Positions 26,820 through 35,454 of a stretch of 64,000 nucleotides of DNA are shown one piece after another. The stretch comes from Roseiarcus sp963775575. Its GTDB lineage: Bacteria; Pseudomonadota; Alphaproteobacteria; Rhizobiales; Beijerinckiaceae. Under the pieces are notes generated by a model, which did no database searches, was not told the origin of the DNA, and was given only the letters and a program-made list of their open reading frames with translations. Where the stretch lies: NCBI GenBank assembly GCA_963775575.1, contig CAVZJG010000002.1, forward strand, positions 1,240,001 through 1,304,000. Direction: 5' to 3'. The position numbers were made by a program, and so were the translations under genes. How positions within the stretch are numbered: the first letter of the stretch is position 1; every line of letters starts with the position of its first letter.

Positions 26820-28229
26820 TCAGGAGGAATAGTACATTTCGAACTCGACCGGGTGCGGCGCCATTTCGAAACGGTACACCTCGCCCATCTTCAGCTCGAT
26901 GTAGCTGTCGATGAAGTCGTCGTCGAACACGTCGCCGGCCTTGAGGAAGGCGCGGTCCTTGTCAAGATTGGCGAGCGCTTCGCGCAGCGAGCCGCAGACC
27001 GTCGGGATCTTTTTCACCTCCTTGGGCGGCAGGTCATAGAGGTCCTTGTCCATCGCCTGACCTGGATCGACCTTGTTGAGGATGCCGTCGAGGCCGGCCA
27101 GCAGCATCGCCGGGAACGCGAGATAGGGATTGGCGAGCGGATCGGGGAAACGCACCTCGACGCGCTTGGCCTTCGGGTTGGACGTCCACGGAATGCGGCA
27201 CGACGCCGAGCGGTTGCGCACGGAATAGGCGAGCAGCACCGGCGCCTCGAACCCCGGGACCAGGCGCTTGTAGCTGTTGGTCGACGGGTTGGTGAAGCCG
27301 TTGAGCGCTTTGGCGTGCTTGATGATGCCGCCGATGTACCACAGACATTCGTCGCTGAGGTCGGCGTACTTGTTGCCCGCCATCACCGGCCTGCCGGCTT
27401 TCCAGATCGACTGGTGGACGTGCATTCCCGAGCCGTTGTCGCCGTAGATCGGCTTCGGCATGAAGGTCGCCGTCTTGCCGTAGCTCTGCGCGACCATCTC
27501 CACGCAGTATTTATAGATCTGCAGGTTGTCGGCCATGGTCAGCAACGGGGCGAACTTGAGGCCGAGCTCGTGCTGCGCGGAGGCGACTTCGTGGTGGTGT
27601 TTTTCGGTCACCGCGCCCATTTGCGCCATCGCCGTGAGCATCTCGCTGCGCATGTCCTGCGCCGAATCTTGCGGCGGAACCGGGAAGTAGCCGGCCTTCG
27701 TGCGGATGCGGTGGCCGAGGTTGCCGCCCTCGTAGGCGGTGTCGGAATTGATCGGAAATTCGATCGAGTCGATGGTGAAGCCGGTGTTGTAGGGATCGGC
27801 CTTGTAGCGGACGTCGTCGAATACGAAGAATTCCGCCTCCGGGCCGAAGTAGGCGGTGTCGCCGACGCCGGTCGACTTCAGATAGGCTTCGGCCTTCTTG
27901 GCGATGCCGCGCGGATCGCGGTTGTAGGGCTGGCCGGTGGCCGGGTCGAGGATGTCGCAGTTCATCATCATCGTCGACGCCGCGAAGAACGGGTCCATGC
28001 AGGCCGACGACGGATCCGGCATCAAGGTCATGTCGGATTCATTGATCGCCCTCCAGCCGGCGATCGAGGAGCCGTCGAACCCCAAACCATCGGCCATGGA
28101 TTCCTCGTCGATCACGCTCTGGGGGTACGTGACGTGCTGCCACTTGCCACGCGGATCGGTGAAACGCAGGTCGACATATTTTACATCGTTGTCCTTGATC
28201 GCCTTGACGACATCCTTGGCGGTCTTCAT
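26820..28229 (-). CDS. glnA: glutamine synthetase type I
   Basis: 469-residue dodecameric cytoplasmic enzyme that makes glutamine from glutamate, ammonia and ATP. The family landmarks are GFDGSSIAGWRAINESDM, FGPEAEFFVFDD, the ATP-binding KPIYGDNGSGMHVHQS, and the C-terminal adenylylation loop around Tyr in KDLYDLPPKE. The last residues are MYYSS. Downstream of glnB by 95 bp on the same strand, forming the standard nitrogen-regulated operon, with a terminator just after. Confidence 0.97.
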   Translation of the reverse strand: MKTAKDVVKAIKDNDVKYVDLRFTDPRGKWQHVTYPQSVIDEESMADGLGFDGSSIAGWRAINESDMTLMPDPSSACMDPFFAASTMMMNCDILDPATGQPYNRDPRGIAKKAEAYLKSTGVGDTAYFGPEAEFFVFDDVRYKADPYNTGFTIDSIEFPINSDTAYEGGNLGHRIRTKAGYFPVPPQDSAQDMRSEMLTAMAQMGAVTEKHHHEVASAQHELGLKFAPLLTMADNLQIYKYCVEMVAQSYGKTATFMPKPIYGDNGSGMHVHQSIWKAGRPVMAGNKYADLSDECLWYIGGIIKHAKALNGFTNPSTNSYKRLVPGFEAPVLLAYSVRNRSASCRIPWTSNPKAKRVEVRFPDPLANPYLAFPAMLLAGLDGILNKVDPGQAMDKDLYDLPPKEVKKIPTVCGSLREALANLDKDRAFLKAGDVFDDDFIDSYIELKMGEVYRFEMAPHPVEFEMYYSS

Positions 28230-28324
28230 GGTGTGCCTTTCTCAAGTCTCTATGGTTGCGCCCCTGCCCGCCGCCCCGTCGCGGCGGGAAGCCCTTGAAC
28301 GAGTCCGGTCGGCTGAAAACAAGC

Positions 28325-28663
28325 CTAGACCGCGTCCGGGCCGGTTTCTCCGGTCCGAATGCGGATGGCCTCGTCGATATCCGATACAAATATCTTGCCA
28401 TCGCCGATCCGCCCGGTCTGCGCCGCCTTGCGGATCGCCTCCACGGCCGCTGCGAGATTCTCGTCGGCGACGACCACTTCGATTTTCACCTTGGGCAGAA
28501 AATCAACGACGTATTCGGCGCCGCGATAGAGTTCGGTGTGGCCCTTCTGGCGGCCAAATCCCCTCGCTTCGAGCACCGTAATCCCTTGAACGCCCGCTTC
28601 CTGCAGAGCTTCCTTGACCTCGTCGAGCTTGAAGGGCTTGATGATGGCTTCGACTTTCTTCAT
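28325..28663 (-). CDS. glnB: nitrogen regulatory protein PII
   Basis: 112-residue trimeric signal protein sensing 2-oxoglutarate and ATP/ADP and adjusting GS adenylylation and NtrB activity. It begins MKKVEAIIKPFKLDEVKEAL, has the T-loop with the uridylylation Tyr in ELYRGAEYVVDFLPK, and the C-terminal GKIFVSDIDEAIRIRTGE. The start at 28663 was chosen over an upstream one because the family always begins MKK. glnA follows. The upstream 200 bp has no obvious sigma-54 promoter that I could read. Confidence 0.96.
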   Translation of the reverse strand: MKKVEAIIKPFKLDEVKEALQEAGVQGITVLEARGFGRQKGHTELYRGAEYVVDFLPKVKIEVVVADENLAAAVEAIRKAAQTGRIGDGKIFVSDIDEAIRIRTGETGPDAV

Positions 28664-28875
28664 GGCCGCTGAGGCCTCCATTTTCGCGCGCCGGGGTCTC
28701 CCGATCCCTCGGGCAGGCGGTCGCCGTCAAGACGAACTTACAATGAGGAGCGGTCCTTAGCACTGGTTCCGAGCCGACGCCATGGCCAGACGGGGCGGGA
28801 GCGCGGCCAACCCGCGCCGCCCCTGTTCTGATTGCTCGCATCCTAAGCATGGCGCCTAAGAAATAATCAAGGCGC

Positions 28876-29295
28876 TCAGACCGTCGGCCCCCATTCGCCC
28901 GAGGCAAAAATGCGCCAGGAATTGAGCCCCGCCTTGGCGACCACGATCCGTCCGGACTTGGCGATCTTCACGAGGTGGGCGAATACGAGCGGGTTGCGCC
29001 AAGCGAACGGCTTTTCGGGCGCGCAGACCGCGCGAAATTCGTCGCCCTCGTCGGCTTCCATCAGGATCGCGCCGACCCGATCGGGACGCAACGTCGCGGG
29101 CAGGGCGCGATCGACGAGCCATTCGCACTCGAAATCGCGGCACACTTGCGGCCGGCGGGGGTAGATCGCGCAGCCGCCGCCGGCGCCGGCGCAATGCGCG
29201 CACGCCGGCCCCGCGGGCTTCTTCAATTCAGGGATTTCCAGCGCCGAACAGCACATCGTGCAGGGGCCGCAGGTCTTGCCGGGAGCGGGGGCCAC
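28876..29295 (-). CDS. YkgJ-type cysteine cluster protein
   Basis: 139 residues with the cysteine pattern of the YkgJ/CxxCxxCC family: CGPCTMCCSALEI near the N terminus, then CAHCAGAGGGCAIYPRRP and QVCRDFECEWL. These small proteins are thought to bind zinc or an Fe-S cluster; their function is unknown. The start codon is GTG at 29295, giving a normal N terminus (MAPAPGKTCGPC). The gene lies between glnB and a glycosyltransferase gene. Confidence 0.78.
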   Translation of the reverse strand: MAPAPGKTCGPCTMCCSALEIPELKKPAGPACAHCAGAGGGCAIYPRRPQVCRDFECEWLVDRALPATLRPDRVGAILMEADEGDEFRAVCAPEKPFAWRNPLVFAHLVKIAKSGRIVVAKAGLNSWRIFASGEWGPTV

Positions 29296-29350
29296 AGTGT
29301 CCTTTCGTTCCGCGCGGCGCCCATTGGCCGTGGCGCGGATGAATGTCCCT

Positions 29351-30589
29351 CTATGATTCTTCGCCGCCGGGCAACGATTTTGCGTCGCCGGCCGGGGGCG
29401 GCGCCACGCCGCGCTTCAACACGAAATAGAACACCGCCGCGATCGTCAGCGGCGCCAGGGGAAGGCCGAGCGCCCCCGCGGCCAAGCGCGAAAACAGCGG
29501 CAGGACATAGGCGAGAGCGAGTACGCTCTTTTCGCCGGCGGCGAAACCGGCGCGCGAGGCTTCACGCGCGCTCCAGGCCAGCGGAATCGCCAACAGCGTC
29601 AGGTCGTAATCGAGCAAGAAGGGGCTGGCGAGCAACGCCGCCGCGACCATCGCCGGCCCCTCCGCCGGCGAACGGAGGCGGCGCCGATGGAGCCAGAAGA
29701 GCGCGGCGGCCGCGGCGAGCGCGGTCAGCGCCTGCAGGGCGTAGGCGAGCGTCAGGCCGCCGTGCAGCAGCCGGACCGCCGCGAAGGCGCTCTGCATCTT
29801 TTCATAGCCGACGAAGTCGCGCTCGAGGCTCGCGCGCGCCAACGGCGCCGCGGCGAAGAACGCGCGCCAGACCGCGTCGCCCCATACGATCCACGAGGCG
29901 CAAAGAAGCGCGCCCGCGCTGGCGGCGGCGGCGGCGAACGCCGTCCAGCGCCGCGCCGCGATCAGCGCGATCGGAATCATGACCGCGAACTGCGGCTTAT
30001 AGACCAGCGCGCCGAGGCAGAGGCCGGCGAGAACCGGGCGCTTGTCGAGCCACAGCGCCCCGCCGCCGATCAGCGCGGCGCTCAAGAACCCGTTCTGGCC
30101 GTGTCCGGCGTTGACGAGAAAGGCGGGGAAGGCGAGGATCGCGATCGCCTCGATATGCGCGCCGGCGAACGCGCGCAGCAGCCGCCAATAGACGGCGCCG
30201 GTCGCGCCGAGCCAGACCGCGAGCGAGGCGAAATAAGGCAGCGCGGCCAGCGGCAGGCAGATCAAGAGATAGGGCGGGGGATAGAAGAAGGCGGTGTAGC
30301 CGACGCCGGCGCCGAACAATCGCCGCTGCGCGTTCCAATGCGCCGCGACGTTGTAGACGTCGGCCGCGCGTCCCTCAAGCGCGAGTTGCGATGCGGTCCA
30401 GAAGCCGACAAAGTCGGTTCCGATGGGCTTGCCCGCGCGGTCGATCCCGCCGTGCGCGAGAGCGATCCAGATCACCGCGCCGGCGAAGCCGAAGAAGAAC
30501 AGAATGCGCGCGTAGGCGCGCGCCCGATCGCGGGTCAACCAGTCGGCGTCGCGAAGCGCCGCCCACGTCTTGCCAGCGAAAGCGCCCAT
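29351..30589 (-). CDS. GT87-family (DUF2029) membrane glycosyltransferase
   Basis: 412-residue multi-pass membrane protein of the GT-C fold family GT87 (DUF2029), mannosyltransferase-like enzymes using polyprenyl-phosphate sugars. A first membrane segment (residues about 28-48) is followed by the catalytic loop motif GTDFVGFWTASQLALEGRAADVYN, with an Asp near residue 59, then GAGVGYTAFFYPPPYLL, and about ten further hydrophobic segments. The substrate is unknown. It is the last gene before the lower-GC islet at 30.6-33 kb. Confidence 0.8.
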   Translation of the reverse strand: MGAFAGKTWAALRDADWLTRDRARAYARILFFFGFAGAVIWIALAHGGIDRAGKPIGTDFVGFWTASQLALEGRAADVYNVAAHWNAQRRLFGAGVGYTAFFYPPPYLLICLPLAALPYFASLAVWLGATGAVYWRLLRAFAGAHIEAIAILAFPAFLVNAGHGQNGFLSAALIGGGALWLDKRPVLAGLCLGALVYKPQFAVMIPIALIAARRWTAFAAAAASAGALLCASWIVWGDAVWRAFFAAAPLARASLERDFVGYEKMQSAFAAVRLLHGGLTLAYALQALTALAAAAALFWLHRRRLRSPAEGPAMVAAALLASPFLLDYDLTLLAIPLAWSAREASRAGFAAGEKSVLALAYVLPLFSRLAAGALGLPLAPLTIAAVFYFVLKRGVAPPPAGDAKSLPGGEES

Positions 30590-30820
30590 GCGCCGCGAGG
30601 CTAGCGGCCAAAGGCTAACATTTGGCGCCTGGAGGGGCGGGAGGCGGAGGGGAGGGGAGCATCCATTCGAAGCGACTGGGCTGGCTGCCCGCTATGGGCG
30701 GGAAGCGGCCATAGCATGAGAATTTGATGTGGCATCCTCGTAACCATGCGGGTAAGCCGGCAACCCTCTTGACGATCCCTCGTCAGGGCGCTTACGTCCC
30801 TTGCGCTTAGGATCGTTATT

Positions 30821-31291
30821 ATGAGTGCGCGCCGTGCAGGTTCGTCCGTTTGTGCGCTAATTGGTCTGCTCGCCATGGACCCGGCTGGCGCGACTGATCG
30901 GCCTCAGAACAAGCCGTTCGAGCCGGGGGTCGATGATGTTCCTGTTGCGTACTACGTCTGCCCTGCGACTGAGTGGGCGTTGGGAATTGTATTCTTGCCG
31001 CGCGCTGTGGCTCTGTACGAAATCAAGCACGAGCAGACACCCCAGCTCTTGTCCACTGCGGCTCTAACGCAACTCATTTCGATTCCAGATACCGCCCTGG
31101 GCGAAGACCACATCTACCACCGCTACACGCACGTCCTGGCGGCTAGCGCGAAGGGTTTTTCCTTTAACGACGTGGCGTCGACGCCAGAGTTCCCTAGGGG
31201 TGGTCCTCAAGCGTTTCTCACTCCACCAATCGCCCGCCAACCAGAACTGTTTTATTGTGAGCCGTCTGGCGATTTCGGCGTCCGTCGCTAA
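30821..31291 (+). CDS. hypothetical exported protein in a lower-GC islet
   Basis: 156 residues. The N terminus (RRAGSSVCALIGLLAMDPAGAT) looks like a signal peptide, followed by a mature part with PVAYYVCPATEWALGIVFLPRAVALYEI, several aromatic residues and no domain I know. The DNA is noticeably less GC-rich than the surrounding core genes and the codon use is atypical, suggesting acquisition. The ribosome binding site is weak (GGAT nine bases upstream). It could alternatively be a decaying gene. Confidence 0.5.
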   Translation: MSARRAGSSVCALIGLLAMDPAGATDRPQNKPFEPGVDDVPVAYYVCPATEWALGIVFLPRAVALYEIKHEQTPQLLSTAALTQLISIPDTALGEDHIYHRYTHVLAASAKGFSFNDVASTPEFPRGGPQAFLTPPIARQPELFYCEPSGDFGVRR

Positions 31292-31383
31292 AGAGAGATT
31301 CGACGAAGGCGCAGGTCGCAACGTCTGCACCGGTGAAGGGTTTCCGACGCCGGCCTCTGTCGATTGGCGGCGCTTTCAAGGCG

Positions 31384-32322
31384 TCAGCCCCGTTTGAACC
31401 ACCCGAGCACCTTGCCCAGTACACCAGGCTTCTCGACGGCTTCGTCGTCAATGATGGCCCTGATGCGCTGAAGCTCGGCGCGACCTTTTGGGGTTATCAT
31501 CGCGCCGGGGAGTGCTCTGAGCGAATAAATCCAAGAGAGAGAACACATGCAGCCGACCTCTTGGCTTGGTCGGGTGATGTGGTCGACATAACCGTCAGGT
31601 CCGGCCACCATGAGGCCCTTCTGGATAGCCCAATTGTCCGCCACTGCGTACACTCGGCCGTCAAGAAGTTCGTGATTATAGGTCTGCTTGTACGCACCCT
31701 GCGTGTCGAGCTGGTTATAGCGCCACACAGCGGCAAGTGGATGTTTTTCGATATCGAATATATACTCAACTTCAGCTGGGAAACTGGCCGCCTTATATAC
31801 ACCGAACAATTCGTCCCACTCTATAAGAGAAAACATTTCTTTCTTTATTCGCGTTATTTCTTTTAATTCCACCTTGTTTTTTGTGCCGCCAGCAGGAGTG
31901 TTGCAGAGGAACGCTCGAACGATTTCCCGAAACTCTTCCGCTTGGTCGTCAAAATATGATGTCGACTGTTTCTTGTAATTTTCAACGCACCATTTGAATT
32001 GCTTTCTAATTTTGGGTAGCAGCGAGTCAAACCGTTTACTTATGTCGTTTCCGCTCGAACTGACGACAGCGCTTGCGGATTTACTGCCCGACACAATCTC
32101 CCGCGTTGGCATTCCTTTGACCCGGATGACCTCGTCGAGGAATCCTTTGCACCCGGCCTGATAAGCTGCCGTAGCCTTCTCCGGAGTGACAATGAGAGGT
32201 CGCGCAAGGTCGAAAATGGCTGCCACAACCTCGTCCGCATGGGTTGGCGAGGTGGGACCGGACTTGAGGTAGGCTTTCAACATTTCCCCGAGCTGCTGAA
32301 GCACTTCTTTCTTGTCTTTCAT
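31384..32322 (-). CDS. hypothetical protein with C-terminal CxC motif
   Basis: 312 residues. The N-terminal third is Lys/Glu-rich and helical. A middle region (KRFDSLLPKIRKQFKWCVENYKK) may be coiled. The C-terminal third contains GPDGYVDHITRPSQEVGCMCSLSWIYSLR, a Pro-x-x-x-x-Gly-Cys-x-Cys segment that loosely resembles the metal-binding tail of phage minor-head (Mu gpF-like) proteins. It ends WFKRG. No other phage gene is near, so the resemblance is only a hint. The AT-rich coding sequence marks it as a likely acquired gene. Convergent with the exported protein gene at 30821. Confidence 0.5.
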   Translation of the reverse strand: MKDKKEVLQQLGEMLKAYLKSGPTSPTHADEVVAAIFDLARPLIVTPEKATAAYQAGCKGFLDEVIRVKGMPTREIVSGSKSASAVVSSSGNDISKRFDSLLPKIRKQFKWCVENYKKQSTSYFDDQAEEFREIVRAFLCNTPAGGTKNKVELKEITRIKKEMFSLIEWDELFGVYKAASFPAEVEYIFDIEKHPLAAVWRYNQLDTQGAYKQTYNHELLDGRVYAVADNWAIQKGLMVAGPDGYVDHITRPSQEVGCMCSLSWIYSLRALPGAMITPKGRAELQRIRAIIDDEAVEKPGVLGKVLGWFKRG

Positions 32323-32535
32323 GGGCCGACATCCGAACAGCCGCGTTCAGGCGGAAGGGGACGAACGTCCGTTATCTGGACGGCAACGCCAAGCCTTGTC
32401 GCACGATCTCTCAAAACCCCTCGATTTTTGGCCTCAAAATCCATGTGGCGAAATTCTTGATTTTTGCACCAACGGTCGCGCCCTTGAATGGCGAGAACGG
32501 ACGAGTACCTATGGTGCATGCTTAGGAGGCAAGAA

Positions 32536-32739
32536 ATGAGGGGCGACACCACGATATACGTAGACTGTCTGCGCGACGACACGCTCATCAGGACCTACGA
32601 TTTCCCTTGTCCGGCTACTCTCGGACCCTCCGCGCCGCCAGGAGACGAAGAGCTTATTCTGCAAGCAAAGCAGAATCTCTCAAACGAGAGGCTTGCCGCG
32701 CCACGCTTTGAGGGAATCAAGTTTAAAGTCCGCCGCTGA
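32536..32739 (+). CDS. small hypothetical protein
   Basis: 67 residues starting MRGDTTIYVDCLRDDTLIRT. The ATG at 32536 has a perfect Shine-Dalgarno (AGGAGG) six bases upstream, which is why I prefer it to the open frame before it. No domain recognised. It ends FEGIKFKVRR. It is divergent from the CxC-protein gene. Confidence 0.55.
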   Translation: MRGDTTIYVDCLRDDTLIRTYDFPCPATLGPSAPPGDEELILQAKQNLSNERLAAPRFEGIKFKVRR

Positions 32740-33059
32740 GCTCAGTCGCATAGGCTCCAATATGGAACGTGCCCGCCCGCCGCCGTTTCCGACGGCGACG
32801 GTCACGATGCGCCCTTGGACCTTATAGCCTTTGGATACCCAAAAGGTGCGCATTTCTTGATTTTTCTGCCCCCTCGCGACCGTCGGCAAAGGGTCGAATT
32901 CGGCCATCTGACTGCCGATGCGCCATGGTGCCAAGCGTTCGATTCCGACCAACAGGCGGGCGAGTTCGTTTGCCCACAAAAAGCTCGGCTCGCCCCCGCC
33001 CTTGACAGCTCCCCGCCGCGCGTGTCTTTCCGCGCCCTGTTGTTGGCGAGGGGACACGG
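32740..33059. other. intergenic region before fabD, no supported gene
   Basis: 320 bp. It starts in the lower-GC islet and moves to host-like GC composition by about 32900. There is a small hairpin CCTTTGG-ATAC-CCAAAAGG near 32828-32846. Several competing frames exist on both strands, none with a good start. The fabD promoter should lie in the right half. Confidence 0.4.
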
Positions 33060-34034
33060 ATGACGACGGCCTTGGTGTTTCCCGGGCAGGGCTCGCAGAC
33101 GGCGGGCATGGGCAAGGCGCTCGCCGATGCGTTTCCCGCGGCCGCAGAGGTCTTTGCGCGCGTCGACGCGGCGCTCGGGGAGAAGCTGTCGAAAGTGATC
33201 TTCGAGGGGCCGGAGGCGGAGCTGACGCTCACCGCCAACGCCCAGCCGGCCTTGATGGCGACCAGCCTGGCGGCGTTGCGCGCGCTGGAAAGCGAAGCCG
33301 GCCTCGACGTCGCTCGCGACGCCGCCTTCGTCGCCGGCCATTCCCTAGGCGAGTATTCGGCGCTGTGCGCGGCCGGCGCGCTGACGTTGGAGGACGCCGC
33401 GCGGCTGTTGCGCATTCGCGGCCAGGCGATGCAGAGGGCGGTCCCGGTCGGCGAGGGCGCGATGGCGGCGATCCTCGGACTCGACTTCGTCGAAGCGTCG
33501 ACAATCGCCGCGCAGGCGGCGAGCGACCTTTATCTGACCGGCGCCATTTGCGAGGCCGCCAACGACAACGGCGGCGGCCAAGTGGCGATCTCCGGGACGA
33601 AAGCCGCGGTCGAGCGGGCGATGGAGCTCGCCAAGCTCAAGGGCGCCAAGCGCGCGCTCGCGCTGCCGGTGTCTGCGCCCTTCCATTGCGCGCTGATGCG
33701 CCCGGCCGCCGAGGCGATGGCCGCGGCGTTGGCGAAAGCGACGATTCTGGCGCCCAAGGTTCCGCTGGTCGCCAACGTCAACGCCAGCCCGACCGTGGAC
33801 CCCGCGGTCATTCGCGACAATCTCGTCGCGCAGGTGACGGGCACGGTGCGCTGGCGCGAAAGCGTAATCTATATGAGCGCGCACGGCGTGACGCGCTTCG
33901 TCGAGCTCGGCGCCGGCAAGGTGCTGGCGGGGCTGATCAAGCGCATCGTCGACGGCGCAATCGCAACAAGCGTGGGAACGCCGGCCGATGTCGCGGCGTA
34001 CAAGAGCGACGGCGCGAACCGAGACGCTTTATAA
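33060..34034 (+). CDS. fabD: malonyl-CoA:ACP transacylase
   Basis: 324-residue enzyme loading malonate onto ACP for fatty acid synthesis. The catalytic Ser is in GHSLGEYSALCAAG; PGQGSQTAGMGK at the N terminus, VSAPFHCALMRPA with the catalytic His, and VELGAGKVLAGLIKRI near the C terminus are family signatures. First gene of fabD-fabG-acpP-fabF-mltG; fabG starts 21 bp downstream. Confidence 0.96.
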   Translation: MTTALVFPGQGSQTAGMGKALADAFPAAAEVFARVDAALGEKLSKVIFEGPEAELTLTANAQPALMATSLAALRALESEAGLDVARDAAFVAGHSLGEYSALCAAGALTLEDAARLLRIRGQAMQRAVPVGEGAMAAILGLDFVEASTIAAQAASDLYLTGAICEAANDNGGGQVAISGTKAAVERAMELAKLKGAKRALALPVSAPFHCALMRPAAEAMAAALAKATILAPKVPLVANVNASPTVDPAVIRDNLVAQVTGTVRWRESVIYMSAHGVTRFVELGAGKVLAGLIKRIVDGAIATSVGTPADVAAYKSDGANRDAL

Positions 34035-34055
34035 CAACGGGAAAGGCGAACGCAG

Positions 34056-34793
34056 GTGTTCGATCTGACGGGCAAGACCGCTCTGGTGACGGGCGCTTCG
34101 GGGGGGCTCGGCGGCGCGATCGCGCGCGCGCTGCACGCGCAAGGCGCGACCGTCGCGCTCTCGGGCACCCGGCGCGAGGCGCTGGAGGCTCTGGCCGGCG
34201 AACTCGGCGCGCGCGTTCACGTGACGCCGTGCGACCTTTCCGATCCGGCCGCCGTCGAAGCGCTCGTCCCCGCCGCCGAGACGGCGATGGGCTCGCTCGA
34301 CATTCTCGTCAACAACGCCGGGGTGACGCGCGATAATCTCTTCGTGCTCATGAAGGACGCCGAATGGAACGCCGTGATCGCGGTCGACCTCACGGCGGCG
34401 TTTCGCCTCGCGCGCGCCTCGCTCAAGGGGATGATGCGCCGCCGATACGGGCGCATCATCGGCATTGCGTCGATCGTCGGCGTCACCGGCAACCCCGGAC
34501 AAGGCAATTACGCGGCGGCCAAGGCGGGGATGATCGGCATGTCCAAGGCGCTGGCGGGGGAGGTCGCGAGCCGCGGCATCACGGTCAATTGCATCGCGCC
34601 CGGCTTCATCGCCAGCCCAATGACCGACGCGCTCAACGACAAACAGAGAGGTAAGATTCTGGCCACGGTTCCCATGGGCCGCCTCGGCGCCGGCGCCGAT
34701 GTCGCCGCCGCCGCGGTCTATCTCGCCAGCGCCGAAGCGGCCTACGTCACCGGTCAAACCCTCCACGTCAATGGCGGAATGGCAATGATTTGA
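34056..34793 (+). CDS. fabG: 3-oxoacyl-ACP reductase
   Basis: 245-residue NADPH-dependent short-chain dehydrogenase that reduces beta-ketoacyl-ACP. It has TGASGGLGGAIARAL (dinucleotide site), NNAGVTRDNLF, the catalytic Ser region ASIVGVTGNPGQ, and the YxxxK pair in GNYAAAKAGM. The start codon is GTG (GTG-TTC-GAT, MFDLTGKTALVTG). Second gene of the fatty acid synthesis cluster. Confidence 0.95.
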   Translation: MFDLTGKTALVTGASGGLGGAIARALHAQGATVALSGTRREALEALAGELGARVHVTPCDLSDPAAVEALVPAAETAMGSLDILVNNAGVTRDNLFVLMKDAEWNAVIAVDLTAAFRLARASLKGMMRRRYGRIIGIASIVGVTGNPGQGNYAAAKAGMIGMSKALAGEVASRGITVNCIAPGFIASPMTDALNDKQRGKILATVPMGRLGAGADVAAAAVYLASAEAAYVTGQTLHVNGGMAMI

Positions 34794-35060
34794 GGCCTTT
34801 GCTGCGACCGAGCGACGCCCGGAGCGCCTCGTCGCCGCCTCTCGCCTTGCTGGGAGAGATATGCTATCGAGCCCACTCGTCGCCGATGCGCAACGGCTTT
34901 CGCCAGAGGCGGCGCGCGTGGGATCGCAATCGAGACGCGGTTCGCCGGAGCCCGGCGCGCGTCGGGGGGACCGTTCTCGAACGGCTCGATCGATCGGCGA
35001 TCGAGCGGGGGGATCCATCACAGGCGGGCGATCGCGCCCCGCCGCACAGGGGAAGAGCAA

Positions 35061-35303
35061 ATGAGCGACGTGGCGGAGCGTGTAAAGAAGATTGTCGTCG
35101 AGCACCTCGGCGTTGAAGCCGACAAGGTTGTCGACAATGCGAATTTCATCGACGATCTCGGCGCCGACTCGCTCGATACGGTTGAGCTCGTCATGGCTTT
35201 CGAGGAAGAGTTCGGGGTCGAAATTCCCGACGATCAGGCCGAGACCATCGTGACAGTCGGCGACGCGACGAAATTCCTGGAGAAGGCCTTGGCGGCCAAG
35301 TGA
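35061..35303 (+). CDS. acpP: acyl carrier protein
   Basis: 80-residue acidic carrier. The phosphopantetheine attachment Ser is in DDLGADSLDTVELVMAFEEE, and the acidic EEFGVEIPDDQAETI recognition helix follows. The 267 bp between fabG and acpP contain a GC-rich stretch but no gene; acpP usually has its own promoter there. A hairpin downstream (35343-35367) probably ends most acpP transcripts. Confidence 0.97.
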   Translation: MSDVAERVKKIVVEHLGVEADKVVDNANFIDDLGADSLDTVELVMAFEEEFGVEIPDDQAETIVTVGDATKFLEKALAAK

Positions 35304-35342
35304 CGGCGCTCGCCGGATCGTTGCGGTCCGCGTGAGCGGGAA

Positions 35343-35367
35343 AAGGGCCGGCAAGAGTCCGGCCCTT
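35343..35367 (+). terminator. hairpin after acpP, weak U tract
   Basis: 9-bp perfect stem AAGGGCCGG (35343-35351) with CCGGCCCTT (35359-35367), loop of seven. Only two T follow directly, so it could attenuate rather than fully terminate, allowing some readthrough into fabF. Confidence 0.6.
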
Positions 35368-35454
35368 GTCGCGTCAGGAGCGCCGGAGATCGGGCTTCGG
35401 CGGAGCGAGCCTCGTTGCGACGAGCCAATTTCGATGGGAGCTTGAGGAGCGGGG

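Noticed and set aside
28664..28870. sigma-54 promoter for glnB
   Set aside because: Expected in many bacteria, but I found no TGGCAC-N5-TTGC pattern.
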